Shown in pieces: positions 48,785 to 57,191 of a stretch of DNA of 64,000 nt; position 1 is the first letter of the stretch, and the number at the start of each line of letters is the position of its first letter. Origin of the DNA: SIG77 sp045589595 (GTDB taxonomy: Bacteria > Verrucomicrobiota > Lentisphaeria > Victivallales > UBA1829); the NCBI GenBank assembly GCA_045589595.1, contig JAZNPK010000024.1, forward strand, positions 1 to 64,000, read 5' to 3'. A model generated the notes under the pieces. That model saw nothing but the letters and a program-made list of their open reading frames with translations, had not been told where the DNA came from and ran no database searches. The translations under genes and the position numbers were made by a program.

Positions 48785-50110
48785 ATGACAGCAAAGAAGA
48801 CTGCGGCACTGATGACACTCGGTTGCCGCCTGAATCAGGCAGACAGTGCGTTGTTGAGCGACCGTCTCCGCCGGATCGGTTTTGAGATCGTTTCCACAGA
48901 TGCACCCTCCAGCCCCAATCTGATCGTGGTGAATTCCTGCGCCGTAACGGCGGTGGCAGCAAAAAAATCACGGCAGGCATTGAAAGCCATCCGCGGCGAA
49001 AATCCACAGTCGTTTATCGTGATGACCGGCTGCTCTGCCGATGTGGATTACAAAGAATTGAATAAACTGGATGATTGTGACCTCGTCCTTACCAATGAAC
49101 AGAAAAAAGAGATCGAACATATCCTGCCGCGCTATCTGGCGTACCTGACGCCCGATACCGCAACAGGCGATCATAAATCAAAAGATTTCGATCCCGTGTT
49201 CCGGGAACAGGCGGAAACATTCTTCCCCTTCAAGTCAAGGGCGATCCTGAAGATCCAGGAGGGATGCGAAAATTTCTGTACCTACTGCATCGTGCCGTAC
49301 GCGCGCGGAAAAGAACGGTCCAGAGATCTGGAAGAAACTGTGAACGATTTCCGTCAGCTGGCAGAAGCAGGCTTCGGGGAGATCGTCCTCTCCGGCGTCA
49401 ATATCTGTAACTACAACTGTGGCGGGACCGATCTGGTGGGACTTATCGAACGGCTGCTGGAGATCCCCGGAAATTACAGGATCCGCCTCAGCTCCACAGA
49501 ACCCGGACCTATCCTGCCCGAACTGATCCGGTGCATGAAACGCCACAGCGACCGCATTTGCGCGTTCCTTCATCTGCCCCTGCAGAACGGCAGCGACGAG
49601 ATCCTGAAAGCCATGGGCAGAAAATATACCGCCGCAGAATATGCAGGGTTCGTGGAAATGGCAAGAAAAGAAATCCCCCATATCCATATCGGAACCGATC
49701 TGATCGTTGGATTCCCCGGCGAAACTGCCGCAAATTTCAAAGAAACATGCGCCTTCCTGGAAAAAATCGGCTTCGCAAATATTCACGTGTTCCCCTTCTC
49801 GCCCAGAAAAGGTACGCCGGCTGAAAATATGCCCGGCAGAGTCACCGGTCCCGAACTGGATGCACGGCTGGAACGCATCAGAGAAATCAAAGCCGCATCC
49901 TCAAAGGCGTTCGTCAATGATATGATCGGACAGAACGAAACTGTCCTGCTGGAATCCAGACGCCATAACGGTGTCTGCGAAGGGTGGTCCGGAAATTATA
50001 TCAAAACACGGTTCGCCGGCGCAGACCTGCCGGACAGATCCCTCGTGAAAGTCATTATGAGAAAAGTCCTTTCCGATGGCGCTGTCGCCGCAGAAGTCAT
50101 GAAGGATTGA
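48785..50110 (+). CDS. mtaB: tRNA t6A37 methylthiotransferase MtaB
   Basis: A 441-residue radical-SAM enzyme that adds a methylthio group to t6A37 of tRNA. The N-terminal UPF0004 cluster is at Cys14, Cys52 and Cys83, and the radical-SAM cluster at Cys161, Cys165 and Cys168 (CENFCTYC). A C-terminal TRAM-like region ends the protein. Segment TLGCRLNQADS and overall length match MtaB rather than MiaB or RimO. AGGAT lies about 10 bases before the ATG. The final base of its TGA stop is the first base of the long outer stem of the downstream element. Confidence 0.93.
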   Translation: MTAKKTAALMTLGCRLNQADSALLSDRLRRIGFEIVSTDAPSSPNLIVVNSCAVTAVAAKKSRQALKAIRGENPQSFIVMTGCSADVDYKELNKLDDCDLVLTNEQKKEIEHILPRYLAYLTPDTATGDHKSKDFDPVFREQAETFFPFKSRAILKIQEGCENFCTYCIVPYARGKERSRDLEETVNDFRQLAEAGFGEIVLSGVNICNYNCGGTDLVGLIERLLEIPGNYRIRLSSTEPGPILPELIRCMKRHSDRICAFLHLPLQNGSDEILKAMGRKYTAAEYAGFVEMARKEIPHIHIGTDLIVGFPGETAANFKETCAFLEKIGFANIHVFPFSPRKGTPAENMPGRVTGPELDARLERIREIKAASSKAFVNDMIGQNETVLLESRRHNGVCEGWSGNYIKTRFAGADLPDRSLVKVIMRKVLSDGAVAAEVMKD

Positions 50111-50279
50111 ACACGGCGGCGGGCGGCTCCCGCGCGGTAAACCGCGCAACAGCTGACCACGGAAACAGTAAGAAAAAACAGGCAGACCCCGAAGCGGAGT
50201 CTGCCTGTTTTTTTGTTTCCGGTGTCAGCCGTTATGCGTCTGCGGGGGCAGACGCATGGGAGCCGCCCGCCGCCGTGTT
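50110..50279. terminator. Three-hairpin (cloverleaf-like) bidirectional terminator
   Basis: The outer stem is a perfect 22 bp (50110-50131 with 50258-50279). Arm 1 is 7 bp with a two-base loop (50132-50138 with 50141-50147). Arm 2 pairs CTGAC/GTCAG, GGAAAC/GTTTCC and then AAAAAACAGGCAGAC (50173-50187) with GTCTGCCTGTTTTTT (50199-50213). Arm 3 is a perfect 10 bp (50234-50243 with 50248-50257). It fills the gap between the two convergent stop codons exactly. Confidence 0.88.
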
Positions 50280-50280
50280 A

Positions 50281-50766
50281 TTATTTCCCGTTTCCGGGAT
50301 CGTATGTTTGTGCATCCAGCCGTTCTTCGATGGGATCGGTGATCACGGAAGTACCTTTCATCATCAGGGAGAAGAGCAGGGGCAGGATAATGAATGCGAT
50401 CCAGAAGACGATGATCAGCATAATGCGGACGGGGCGTGCGCCGTCTTCCATGGCATCGCCGTCCGGTTCCCTTTTGACGAGGAACAGTTCCAGTGTGATC
50501 CAGATCACTTCTGCGGAGAATACTGTAAATGCGATGAGCAGCATCAGTTGTGCCATTTCCCGGGTGGCGCATGTGACGGATACGGCGGTGATCCATGTGA
50601 TGCTCATGAGGATCTGCACGATGGCGGGAATATATCTGCGCAGATAAAAGTTATGGATCCCGAGCATTCCGGCGAAAAGCCCCAGCATATTATAGATGAA
50701 GCGGTCTTTCCACTGGGACGGCAGTTTTTTGTTATTGTCGGTCAAGCGTTCGCGTACGATAGCCAT
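50281..50766 (-). CDS. TM2-domain membrane protein
   Basis: A 161-residue inner-membrane protein. Residues 18-70 match the TM2 domain (PF05154): WKDRFIYNMLGLFAGMLGIHNFYLRR, two helices with the conserved GIHNFYLG-like turn. Two more hydrophobic helices follow (LMLLIAFTVFSAEVIWITLELFL and IMLIIVFWIAFIILPLLF), giving four in all. Function of TM2 proteins in bacteria is unclear. The start at 50766 has AAGGGAG 8 bases ahead; a longer frame reaches past the promoter. It is a single gene. Confidence 0.8.
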   Translation of the reverse strand: MAIVRERLTDNNKKLPSQWKDRFIYNMLGLFAGMLGIHNFYLRRYIPAIVQILMSITWITAVSVTCATREMAQLMLLIAFTVFSAEVIWITLELFLVKREPDGDAMEDGARPVRIMLIIVFWIAFIILPLLFSLMMKGTSVITDPIEERLDAQTYDPGNGK

Positions 50767-50815
50767 AATCAGCTCCCTTTTGTTTTTTTTGCGGTTGTTT
50801 CCGGGATCAAGCCTA

Positions 50816-50843
50816 ACTATACCGTGACCGGATGGAAAATCAA
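50816..50843 (-). promoter_or_regulatory. Predicted promoter of the TM2 gene
   Basis: Minus strand: TTGATT (50838-50843), 16 bp, TATAGT (50816-50821). Confidence 0.6.
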
Positions 50844-50884
50844 GTCCCCGCCCAAAAAAAAGGCTGAAAAAACGCAAAAACGGC

Positions 50885-50912
50885 TTGACATCGGTAATTG
50901 AGGAATTATCTT
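50885..50912 (+). promoter_or_regulatory. Predicted promoter of nagB-nagA
   Basis: TTGACA (50885-50890), 16 bp, TATCTT (50907-50912). Confidence 0.62.
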
Positions 50913-50971
50913 AACATATCGATTTTTTTCTACTTTATAAAATCTGTGTTGAAAACAACAGGAGAACAAAG

Positions 50972-51742
50972 ATGAGCAGTCTGAACATCTATGCAGACAA
51001 AGCTGCATGCGGCGTTGCCGCCGGTAAACTCGGTGCCGAAAAGATCCGTGCCGCAATTGCTGAAAACGGTTTCGCAAACATCATCATTGCCACAGGTGCA
51101 AGTCAGTTTGAAATGCTGCAGACGCTGGTGGCAGAACAGGGGATCGACTGGACAAAGGTCACCATGTTCCATCTTGACGAATATGTCGGTCTGCCGGAAA
51201 CGCATCCTGCCAGTTTCCGCAAATACATCAAGGAACGTTTTATTGCCAATCTGCCTGCACCGCTGAAGGCTGCATATTTTGTGAACGGCAGCGCGCCGGA
51301 TCCCCAGAAGACCTGTGATGAACTGGGTGAGATCATTGCGAAACATCCCATTGATGTTGCCTTTATCGGTATCGGTGAAAACGGTCACATTGCGTTCAAC
51401 GATCCCCCGGCAGACTTTGAAACGGAAGCTGCCTATCTGGTTGTGAATCTGGATGAAGTCTGCCGCAAACAGCAGCTCGGCGAAGGCTGGTTCCCCACCA
51501 TCGACGATGTGCCGAAGCAGGCGATCTCCATGGCTGTCCGTCAGATCATGAAGAGCAAGACCATCATCAACACGGTCCCCGATGCACGCAAAGCATACGC
51601 TGTCCGTATTACCATCGAAGGCGAACTCTGCCCCATGCATCCCGCCTCTGTGATCCGTCTGCATTCCGATTGCCACACCTTCTGTGATCAGGATTCCGCA
51701 GCCGATCTTTCACCCATCGCAAAGGCTTTCTGCGCAAGATGA
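50972..51742 (+). CDS. nagB: Glucosamine-6-phosphate deaminase
   Basis: A 256-residue cytoplasmic enzyme converting GlcN-6-P to fructose-6-P and ammonia. Family segments are the phosphate loop ATGASQFEMLQTL, the catalytic Asp region FHLDEYVGLPETHPASFRKY and GIGENGHIAFNDPP with the catalytic His. The later TISMAVRQIMKSK-like stretch (AISMAVRQIMKSK) is also typical. AGGAGA lies 7 bases before the ATG. The stop overlaps nagA by four bases. Together they channel amino sugars from mucin, chitin or peptidoglycan into glycolysis. Confidence 0.93.
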   Translation: MSSLNIYADKAACGVAAGKLGAEKIRAAIAENGFANIIIATGASQFEMLQTLVAEQGIDWTKVTMFHLDEYVGLPETHPASFRKYIKERFIANLPAPLKAAYFVNGSAPDPQKTCDELGEIIAKHPIDVAFIGIGENGHIAFNDPPADFETEAAYLVVNLDEVCRKQQLGEGWFPTIDDVPKQAISMAVRQIMKSKTIINTVPDARKAYAVRITIEGELCPMHPASVIRLHSDCHTFCDQDSAADLSPIAKAFCAR

Positions 51743-52653
51743 AATGCTTTGATCTGCAACTCAACGGCGCATTCGGATTGGATTTTTCCGATCCTGAAAT
51801 GACTGCCGACGGTTTTCTCCGCTGCGCAGAACAGATCCTGGGGAAGGGCGTCACCCGGTTTCTCCCGACAGTGATCACTTCCCCCGTGGAACTCTACCGC
51901 AGAAATCTGCCTGTCATGCTGCGGGCGATCGAAAAAGCAGGTCTGACTTATGAGATCCCCGGCTTCCATCTGGAAGGTCCTTTCATCTCTCCGGAACCGG
52001 GTGCCGTGGGCGCGCATGATCCCGCATCCGTTCAGACACCGTCTGCCGGAGCATTGAAAGAACTGTACGATATCGCAGAAGGAAAGGTCCGTCTGCTGAC
52101 TGTCGCCGCAGAACGGCAGGGCGCATCGGAAACGATCAGAGCCGCCAGAGATCTCGGGATCACCGTTTCTCTGGGACATCAGCTCGCCGACCGGGACGCA
52201 GTTGTCAATGCCGCCGCAGCAGGAGCGACCCTGCTGACACATCTCGGCAACGGGATCCCCAACAGCATCGACCGTCACCGGAACCCCATCTGGACCGGTC
52301 TCGCAAACGATGACCTCACCGCCATGATCATCACCGACGGACATCATCTGCCCGCCGATGTGGTCAAGTGCATGATCCGGTGCAAAACGCCGGACAGGAT
52401 CATCGTCACCAGCGATGCATCCAGCGCGGCAGGTCTGCCGCCCGGAAAATACAAGGTCCTGAACAACGATGCCGTCCTTTACGAAAACGGACTCCTCTAC
52501 AATCCCGAAAAGAAATGCCTCGTGGGCAGTGGTTCCCTTATGCCCCAGTGTATCGAATTTCTGGAAAGTTTGAACATCGTCAGCAATGACGAACTCAGAA
52601 AAATGGTCTGGGAAAATCCCCATAAAGCCATCGGAGAATGTCCGGAACAGTAA
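51739..52653 (+). CDS. nagA: N-acetylglucosamine-6-phosphate deacetylase, short form
   Basis: A 304-residue NagA-like amidohydrolase, about 75 residues shorter than the usual 380 because it lacks most of the N-terminal beta-sandwich. Metal and catalytic positions are present: Glu79 in HLEGPFIS, His147 in SLGHQLA, His168 in LTHLGNG, His202 in TDGHHLP and Asp226 in TSDASSAAG. The usual THLFNAM is replaced by THLGNGI, so substrate fit may differ. It overlaps nagB by four bases, which supports GlcNAc-6-P deacetylation feeding NagB. Ends before a cloverleaf-like terminator. Confidence 0.87.
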   Translation: MKCFDLQLNGAFGLDFSDPEMTADGFLRCAEQILGKGVTRFLPTVITSPVELYRRNLPVMLRAIEKAGLTYEIPGFHLEGPFISPEPGAVGAHDPASVQTPSAGALKELYDIAEGKVRLLTVAAERQGASETIRAARDLGITVSLGHQLADRDAVVNAAAAGATLLTHLGNGIPNSIDRHRNPIWTGLANDDLTAMIITDGHHLPADVVKCMIRCKTPDRIIVTSDASSAAGLPPGKYKVLNNDAVLYENGLLYNPEKKCLVGSGSLMPQCIEFLESLNIVSNDELRKMVWENPHKAIGECPEQ

Positions 52654-52656
52654 GAC

Positions 52657-52817
52657 GCCGCCCGCAAGGAAACAGATCAGGGCGCGGCTCAGCGCAGTAA
52701 AACTGCGCCGCACCGCAAAACAAACGAAGGCAGCCACTCGGCTGCCTTCTGTTTTTTTGCGGTGAGAAGCGGCGGGAGCCGCTTCGGAGCCGCGCCCTGT
52801 TCTGTTTCCTGCGGCGG
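52657..52817. terminator. Three-hairpin (cloverleaf-like) bidirectional terminator
   Basis: A long outer stem (52657-52690 with 52787-52817, a few bulges) encloses arm 1 (GCGCAGT/ACTGCGC, 52692-52708), arm 2 (52711-52764, CACCGCAAAA with TTTTGCGGTG, inner GAAGGCAGCC with GGCTGCCTTC) and arm 3 (52766-52773 with 52778-52785). It starts 3 bp after the nagA stop and ends 1 bp before the convergent stop. Confidence 0.85.
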
Positions 52818-52818
52818 C

Positions 52819-53727
52819 TTATTTGGGGATGAGCCGGAAATTTTTGAGCAGCAGGATAGGGGCGTAGGAGAGTTTCGCGTGTCGCAGACCTTCAGACCCC
52901 AGATCCTGTTCCCGGTTGATATATTTTGCTTTTCCGGTGAGTCGTTTTGCCATTTCGTGATTGACGAATTGTGCGGCGCCTTTGAAATCGAATCTGCTTT
53001 TTTCAAATGATTCTGTGTACATTTCCGGATTGATCCGGCTGTATATGGCGTATGCTGCCAGTTCGCCGCCGGTATAAACGGCGATCCCTTCAAATCCTGC
53101 CTCATGGAAGCCGTCGTTGAGGTGCGACAATGCTTCAGATTCCATACGCAGGGGGATGGTATCGGGATTTTCCTGTCCCTGCCGCCACTGTGCAGAGAGT
53201 TCGAGGCAGTCGTTCAGGATTTTTCCGGGTGTGATCCCGACGATTTCCGCATCGGGATGTTCCCGCAGGAACTGTTTGATGAGATTCCGTTTTTTGCGGA
53301 GTTTTTCTCCTTTCAGTTCCACGAGGGCTTCGATGGAATAGATATATTCTGCGGATGCGTCTGGCAGTTGTTCCACCTTGAAATATTCAGTGATATCGGG
53401 ATGTTTTTCCAGATATTCCTGCCGGACCTGAAAGAAGGTCCCCTTGCAGCCCTTCTTTTGCATAACATTTGAGATTTCAGCAAGTTCTGCTACATCCGGA
53501 TCGGAGATCCCCGGGCATCCCTCCATGAAGAACAGTTCATCCATACAGGGGAGCCAGAAATAAAAATGTTTCTGATATTCCTGCCATTTTGTGCCGCATG
53601 GATATCCCCAGACGTAGAGATTGCCGAATGTACATTCACAACTGTTGATGGCGGACCTTGTCATTTCCGGAATGATGATCCGGCTGTCTTCAAGGCGTAT
53701 TCTTCTGAACGATTCTGCCTGAAACAT
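52819..53727 (-). CDS. DUF2156 domain protein (phosphatidylglycerol lysyltransferase C-terminal-like)
   Basis: A 302-residue cytoplasmic protein covering one DUF2156 region (PF09924), a pair of GNAT-fold domains related to the soluble part of MprF. Typical segments are FGNLYVWGYPCG near residue 34, LRKKRNLIKQFLREHP near 143, FEGIAVYTGGELAAYAIYSR near 216 and INREQDLGSEGLRHAKLSYAP near the end. Relatives transfer aminoacyl groups from tRNA, but stand-alone forms are uncharacterised. AAGGGGAAA lies 8 bases before the ATG. It follows a GNAT gene by 17 bp in the icd operon. Confidence 0.85.
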   Translation of the reverse strand: MFQAESFRRIRLEDSRIIIPEMTRSAINSCECTFGNLYVWGYPCGTKWQEYQKHFYFWLPCMDELFFMEGCPGISDPDVAELAEISNVMQKKGCKGTFFQVRQEYLEKHPDITEYFKVEQLPDASAEYIYSIEALVELKGEKLRKKRNLIKQFLREHPDAEIVGITPGKILNDCLELSAQWRQGQENPDTIPLRMESEALSHLNDGFHEAGFEGIAVYTGGELAAYAIYSRINPEMYTESFEKSRFDFKGAAQFVNHEMAKRLTGKAKYINREQDLGSEGLRHAKLSYAPILLLKNFRLIPK

Positions 53728-53744
53728 ATTTGCTTTCCCCTTTT

Positions 53745-54161
53745 TTATTTTGAAACAGGAAAACGGTACGGCACATAATCCGTCATATTTTCCGCGTTTG
53801 TTTTTTTGTAGAACGCCTCAGTTCCGGGAGCGCCGATACAAACGATCCAGTCGATGCCCAGACCAGCCATATGTCCGGTCAGGGTATCGAGGATTTTTTT
53901 GCCGATCCCGGCTTTTCTGTAAGTGGAATCGACAACCAGATCAAGCAGATATGCATCGCTGACGCCGTCGGAGAGGGCCCGCATCATCCCCACCAGTTTT
54001 CCGCCGTCGTATGCCGTGGCGATGGTGTGGGAATTTTTCAGCATGGGCAGAACGAAATCTGTCTGCATGCTGTCGGTGATCCAACCGGCTTCCCTGTAGA
54101 GGCGGACCACCTGATCCTGTTCGGGAAGCCGGGTGACGGAATAGACGATCTCACATTGCAT
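53745..54161 (-). CDS. GNAT-family N-acetyltransferase
   Basis: A 138-residue single GNAT domain. The acetyl-CoA loop is ATYRKAGIGKKIL-like (DSTYRKAGIGKKIL) near residue 80, with the following beta-strand IDWIVCIGAPGTEAFYKK. It acetylates a small molecule or protein; the substrate is not predictable. The ATG at 54161 has AAGG about 9 bases ahead; an in-frame TTG two codons upstream is less likely. The start lies inside the last codons of icd (11-bp overlap), so it is part of the icd transcript. Confidence 0.83.
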   Translation of the reverse strand: MQCEIVYSVTRLPEQDQVVRLYREAGWITDSMQTDFVLPMLKNSHTIATAYDGGKLVGMMRALSDGVSDAYLLDLVVDSTYRKAGIGKKILDTLTGHMAGLGIDWIVCIGAPGTEAFYKKTNAENMTDYVPYRFPVSK

Positions 54162-55404
54162 CGACAACAGCCTTGGCGAAACCGGAGCATGAAAGTTCAG
54201 TTGCGCCTTCCATCAGCCGTGCGAAGTCGTATGTCACCAGTTTTTTGGTGATGGCGCCTTCGATGCCTTTACCGACCAGATCGGCGGCTTCAGTCCAGCC
54301 GATGTGACGCAGCAGCATTTCGCCGGAAAGTGCCAGACTGGACGGATTGACTTTGTCCAGACCTGCATATTTCGGAGCAGTTCCGTGTGTGGCTTCAAAG
54401 ATCGCCATACCGGTGGCGTAGTTGATGTTTGCGCCGGGCGCGATACCGATACCGCCCACGCATGCCGCCAGAGCATCGGAAACATAGTCGCCGTTCAGAT
54501 TCAATGTTGCGATCACATCGTATTCATCGGGGCGGGTGAGGATCTGCTGGAGAAACGCATCGCAGATACAGTCTTTGATGAGGATCTTTCCTTCCGGAGC
54601 CTTCCAGTCGCAATCTGCGGCGACAGCAACTTTATCGCCGTATTCCCGGCGGGCGAGGTCGTAGCCCCAGTCTTTGAAACCGCCTTCGGTGAATTTCATG
54701 ATATTGCCTTTGTGGACCAGCGTAACATTTTTCCGGTTGTTGGCAATGGCGTACTCAATGGCTGCACGGACAAGGCGTTCGCTGCCTTCTCTGGATACCG
54801 GTTTGATGCCGATGGCGCTTGTTTCGGGGAAACGGATCTTGTTCACACCCATTTCGTTCTGCAGAAAATCAATAACTTTCTTCGCTTCAGGTGTACCCTG
54901 CTGCCATTCGATACCCGCATAAATATCTTCCGTATTTTCACGGAAGACCACCATATCGGTTTTTTCCGGATGTTTCACGGGGGAGGGCACGCCGTTGAAA
55001 TAGCGGACCGGACGGAGGCAGACATAGAGATCCAACTGCTGACGCAGCGTCACATTCAGAGAGCGGAATCCTTTGCCGACAGGTGTCGTGAGGGGACCTT
55101 TGATGGAGATCCGGTATTCGCGGATGGCGTCCAGTGTTTCCTGAGGCAGCCAGGTCCCTTCGCCGTAAACGGCATTGGATTTTTCTCCGGCATAGACTTC
55201 CATCCATTCGATGCTGCGTTTGCCGCCGTACGCTTTTTCGATCGCGGCATTCCAGATCATCATGGCGGCTTTGGTGATGTCCGGACCGGTCCCGTCGCCT
55301 TCGATGAACGTAATGATCGGGTGATCGGGAACGATCAGTTTTCCGTCTGCACCCATTGTGATTTTTTCCCCGTTGACCGGGACTTTGATCTTATCGTAAG
55401 CCAT
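54151..55404 (-). CDS. icd: NADP-dependent isocitrate dehydrogenase
   Basis: A 417-residue homologue of E. coli Icd, making 2-oxoglutarate and NADPH. Substrate-site segment GFRSLNVTLRQQLDLYVCLRP includes Ser115, equivalent to the Ser phosphorylated by AceK in E. coli. NADP choice is shown by HGTAPKYAG, where Lys-Tyr contact the 2'-phosphate. AAGGAGC lies 5 bases before the ATG. It has its own promoter overlapping the end of the upstream HI0933-type gene and is followed by GNAT and DUF2156 genes. No aceK or other TCA genes are in the window; it may serve glutamate synthesis. Confidence 0.95.
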   Translation of the reverse strand: MAYDKIKVPVNGEKITMGADGKLIVPDHPIITFIEGDGTGPDITKAAMMIWNAAIEKAYGGKRSIEWMEVYAGEKSNAVYGEGTWLPQETLDAIREYRISIKGPLTTPVGKGFRSLNVTLRQQLDLYVCLRPVRYFNGVPSPVKHPEKTDMVVFRENTEDIYAGIEWQQGTPEAKKVIDFLQNEMGVNKIRFPETSAIGIKPVSREGSERLVRAAIEYAIANNRKNVTLVHKGNIMKFTEGGFKDWGYDLARREYGDKVAVAADCDWKAPEGKILIKDCICDAFLQQILTRPDEYDVIATLNLNGDYVSDALAACVGGIGIAPGANINYATGMAIFEATHGTAPKYAGLDKVNPSSLALSGEMLLRHIGWTEAADLVGKGIEGAITKKLVTYDFARLMEGATELSCSGFAKAVVDAM

Positions 55405-55454
55405 ACTTGCTCCTTGTGATATGTTATGTTGTTTGTGTTTTTCCGTATTTTTGT

Positions 55455-55483
55455 AATATAGCGCAGCAACAGCGTTTTTTCAA
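55455..55483 (-). promoter_or_regulatory. Predicted promoter of icd
   Basis: Minus strand: TTGAAA (55478-55483), 17 bp, TATATT (55455-55460). The -35 box overlaps the stop codon of the preceding gene. Confidence 0.66.
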
Positions 55484-56715
55484 GGTTCAGAACCGGCAGA
55501 AAGTCCCGCCAGTCTGCCGGACGCAATGGCAAACTGGATGTGATAACCGCCGCAGGGACCTGCGAGATCCAGGATCTCACCCGCAAAATACAATCCCGGC
55601 ACGATCCGGCTTTCCATTGTGCGCGGATCCACTTCCTTGAGGGAGACGCCGCCGGACATCGCCATTGCTTTTTCCATGGGCGCCAGTGCGTGGATGTGCA
55701 GGGGAATACCGCCAAGATATTTCGCAAACTGTTCCAGCAGATTGTTGTTCAGCTCCCCGTTCTTCATGTCGTCCGTCCCGAACAGGATGCAGATCCGCTC
55801 CGCAAGAGAATGAGGCATACATTTTGCCAGACTGTTTTTGACCAGTTTCTGACTTTCATGTTTCCGGCAGTGTTCCAGTTGTTCCCGCCATTTTGCGCCG
55901 TCCAGTTTCGCCACAGGCTGGAACAGGATCTCCAGTTCACCCTCACGCTCAAATGTCCGGTACGCCGGTGCAGAAAGATCCAATGCCGCCGGACCGGAAA
56001 GACCATCGTGGGTGAAGACCAGTCCCCCTTCCGCCCGGATCCGTTTCCGTTCCGAGACCATACTCAATGCAGCGGCAGGCAGAGAAACACCCGCAAGATC
56101 AAATTTTTCCCTGATCAGCAGAGGCGCCATGGCAGGAAGGGGCTTTACGATCGTATGTCCCGCACGCCGGGCAAGTTCCAGACCGGCATCCGTTCCGCCG
56201 AGAACACTCATTGCCATACCACCGGCGGCAATGATCAGTTTTTTGCAGTCGCCGCCGCCGTTTTCCGTATCGACACCTGCCACAGAACCATCGTCTGCCA
56301 ACCGGATCCCCGTGATCTTCATATTCGTTTTGATCTCTGCACCGAGTTTGACCGCCGTATCCAGAAACGCGTCCCCCACATCCATAGCAGACCGGCTTTC
56401 CGGAAAATAGTGGAATCCGTCTTCCAGTACCGGCACAACGCCGTGATCACGCAGAAACGCAAGGAGCCAATCCCTGCCGCCGACCCGGAGCGCATCCGTC
56501 ATAAATCTGCCGTTTCTGCCGAAGGATTCCATAAATTTATTTTCCGGCAGCGTGTTGGTGAAGTTGCATCTGCCGCCGCCGCTGGCAAGAAGTTTGACGC
56601 CCGGCTTGCTCAATCTTTCCGCGATCAGAACCTTTTTTCCGCACTCCGCCGCCGCAAGCGCAGCAGAAAGTCCGGCAGGTCCGGCACCGCAGACAACAAT
56701 ATCGTATCGGCTCAT
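55480..56715 (-). CDS. HI0933/YhiN-family flavoprotein (BaiN-like)
   Basis: A 411-residue FAD protein with an N-terminal dinucleotide motif VCGAGPAGLSAALAAAECGK. The family-specific KLLASGGGRCNFTN near residue 42 and the C-terminal ALAPMEKAMAMSGGVSLKEVDPRTMES and GLYFAGEILDLAGPCGGYHIQFA match HI0933_like (PF03486). Characterised relatives are few; BaiN reduces bile-acid dehydration products in Clostridium, so a reductase role is plausible but unproven. AAAGGAT lies 7 bases before the ATG. It overlaps the upstream GNAT gene by four bases and ends the long ychF-to-HI0933 run. Confidence 0.88.
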   Translation of the reverse strand: MSRYDIVVCGAGPAGLSAALAAAECGKKVLIAERLSKPGVKLLASGGGRCNFTNTLPENKFMESFGRNGRFMTDALRVGGRDWLLAFLRDHGVVPVLEDGFHYFPESRSAMDVGDAFLDTAVKLGAEIKTNMKITGIRLADDGSVAGVDTENGGGDCKKLIIAAGGMAMSVLGGTDAGLELARRAGHTIVKPLPAMAPLLIREKFDLAGVSLPAAALSMVSERKRIRAEGGLVFTHDGLSGPAALDLSAPAYRTFEREGELEILFQPVAKLDGAKWREQLEHCRKHESQKLVKNSLAKCMPHSLAERICILFGTDDMKNGELNNNLLEQFAKYLGGIPLHIHALAPMEKAMAMSGGVSLKEVDPRTMESRIVPGLYFAGEILDLAGPCGGYHIQFAIASGRLAGLSAGSEP

Positions 56716-57188
56716 ACAGATCCTTTCCCGTTTTTCAGGATTTTACGCATGGGAATACAGGGACGGGGATGCTGAAGCACAGGACCGTCGATCTCTGCAC
56801 CCATCCGCTGATAAAATGAAACAGCATTCAGAGAACTGTGAAATATCAGCTGCGTTTCACCCGCCGCTTCCGCCATGCGCTCGTAACAACGGAACAGACG
56901 GCTGCCTGTGCCGCATCTCTGGGCGTCCGGCGCAACAAAAAGCGCAAAGGTGTTCAGGGCGAAAGTACCGCAGATAAAACCGCGGACCGATCCGGCATCA
57001 TCCGCCACCAGAAAAAATTCTTCCAGCGCAATGAGTTCACGGACCCGCTCCGGGGTTTTGTCATCCGCCCACGGCGACAATATGTTTTCATCAAACCCGT
57101 ACGCCGGGGCACAAGTGATGCGGATCGCCGCACGCCAAATGGCGGCGATCGCCTCCGCATCGCTGTTTTGTGCGGTACGCAATCGCAT
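56712..57188 (-). CDS. GNAT-family N-acetyltransferase
   Basis: A 158-residue GNAT domain. Segment LFVAPDAQRCGTGSRLF near residue 92 is the acetyl-CoA pyrophosphate loop (consensus QxxGxG/A, here QRCGTG), followed by SSLNAVSFYQRMGAE. It begins 3 bp after the polysaccharide-deacetylase stop and overlaps the flavoprotein start by four bases. The Shine-Dalgarno is weak, fitting translational coupling. Substrate unknown. Confidence 0.86.
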   Translation of the reverse strand: MRLRTAQNSDAEAIAAIWRAAIRITCAPAYGFDENILSPWADDKTPERVRELIALEEFFLVADDAGSVRGFICGTFALNTFALFVAPDAQRCGTGSRLFRCYERMAEAAGETQLIFHSSLNAVSFYQRMGAEIDGPVLQHPRPCIPMRKILKNGKGSV

Positions 57189-57191
57189 ATC

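Noticed and set aside
8032..52817. Cloverleaf-like elements as a mobile repeat family (MITE or REP)
   Set aside because: No shared sequence, terminal repeats or target-site duplications are seen between copies.
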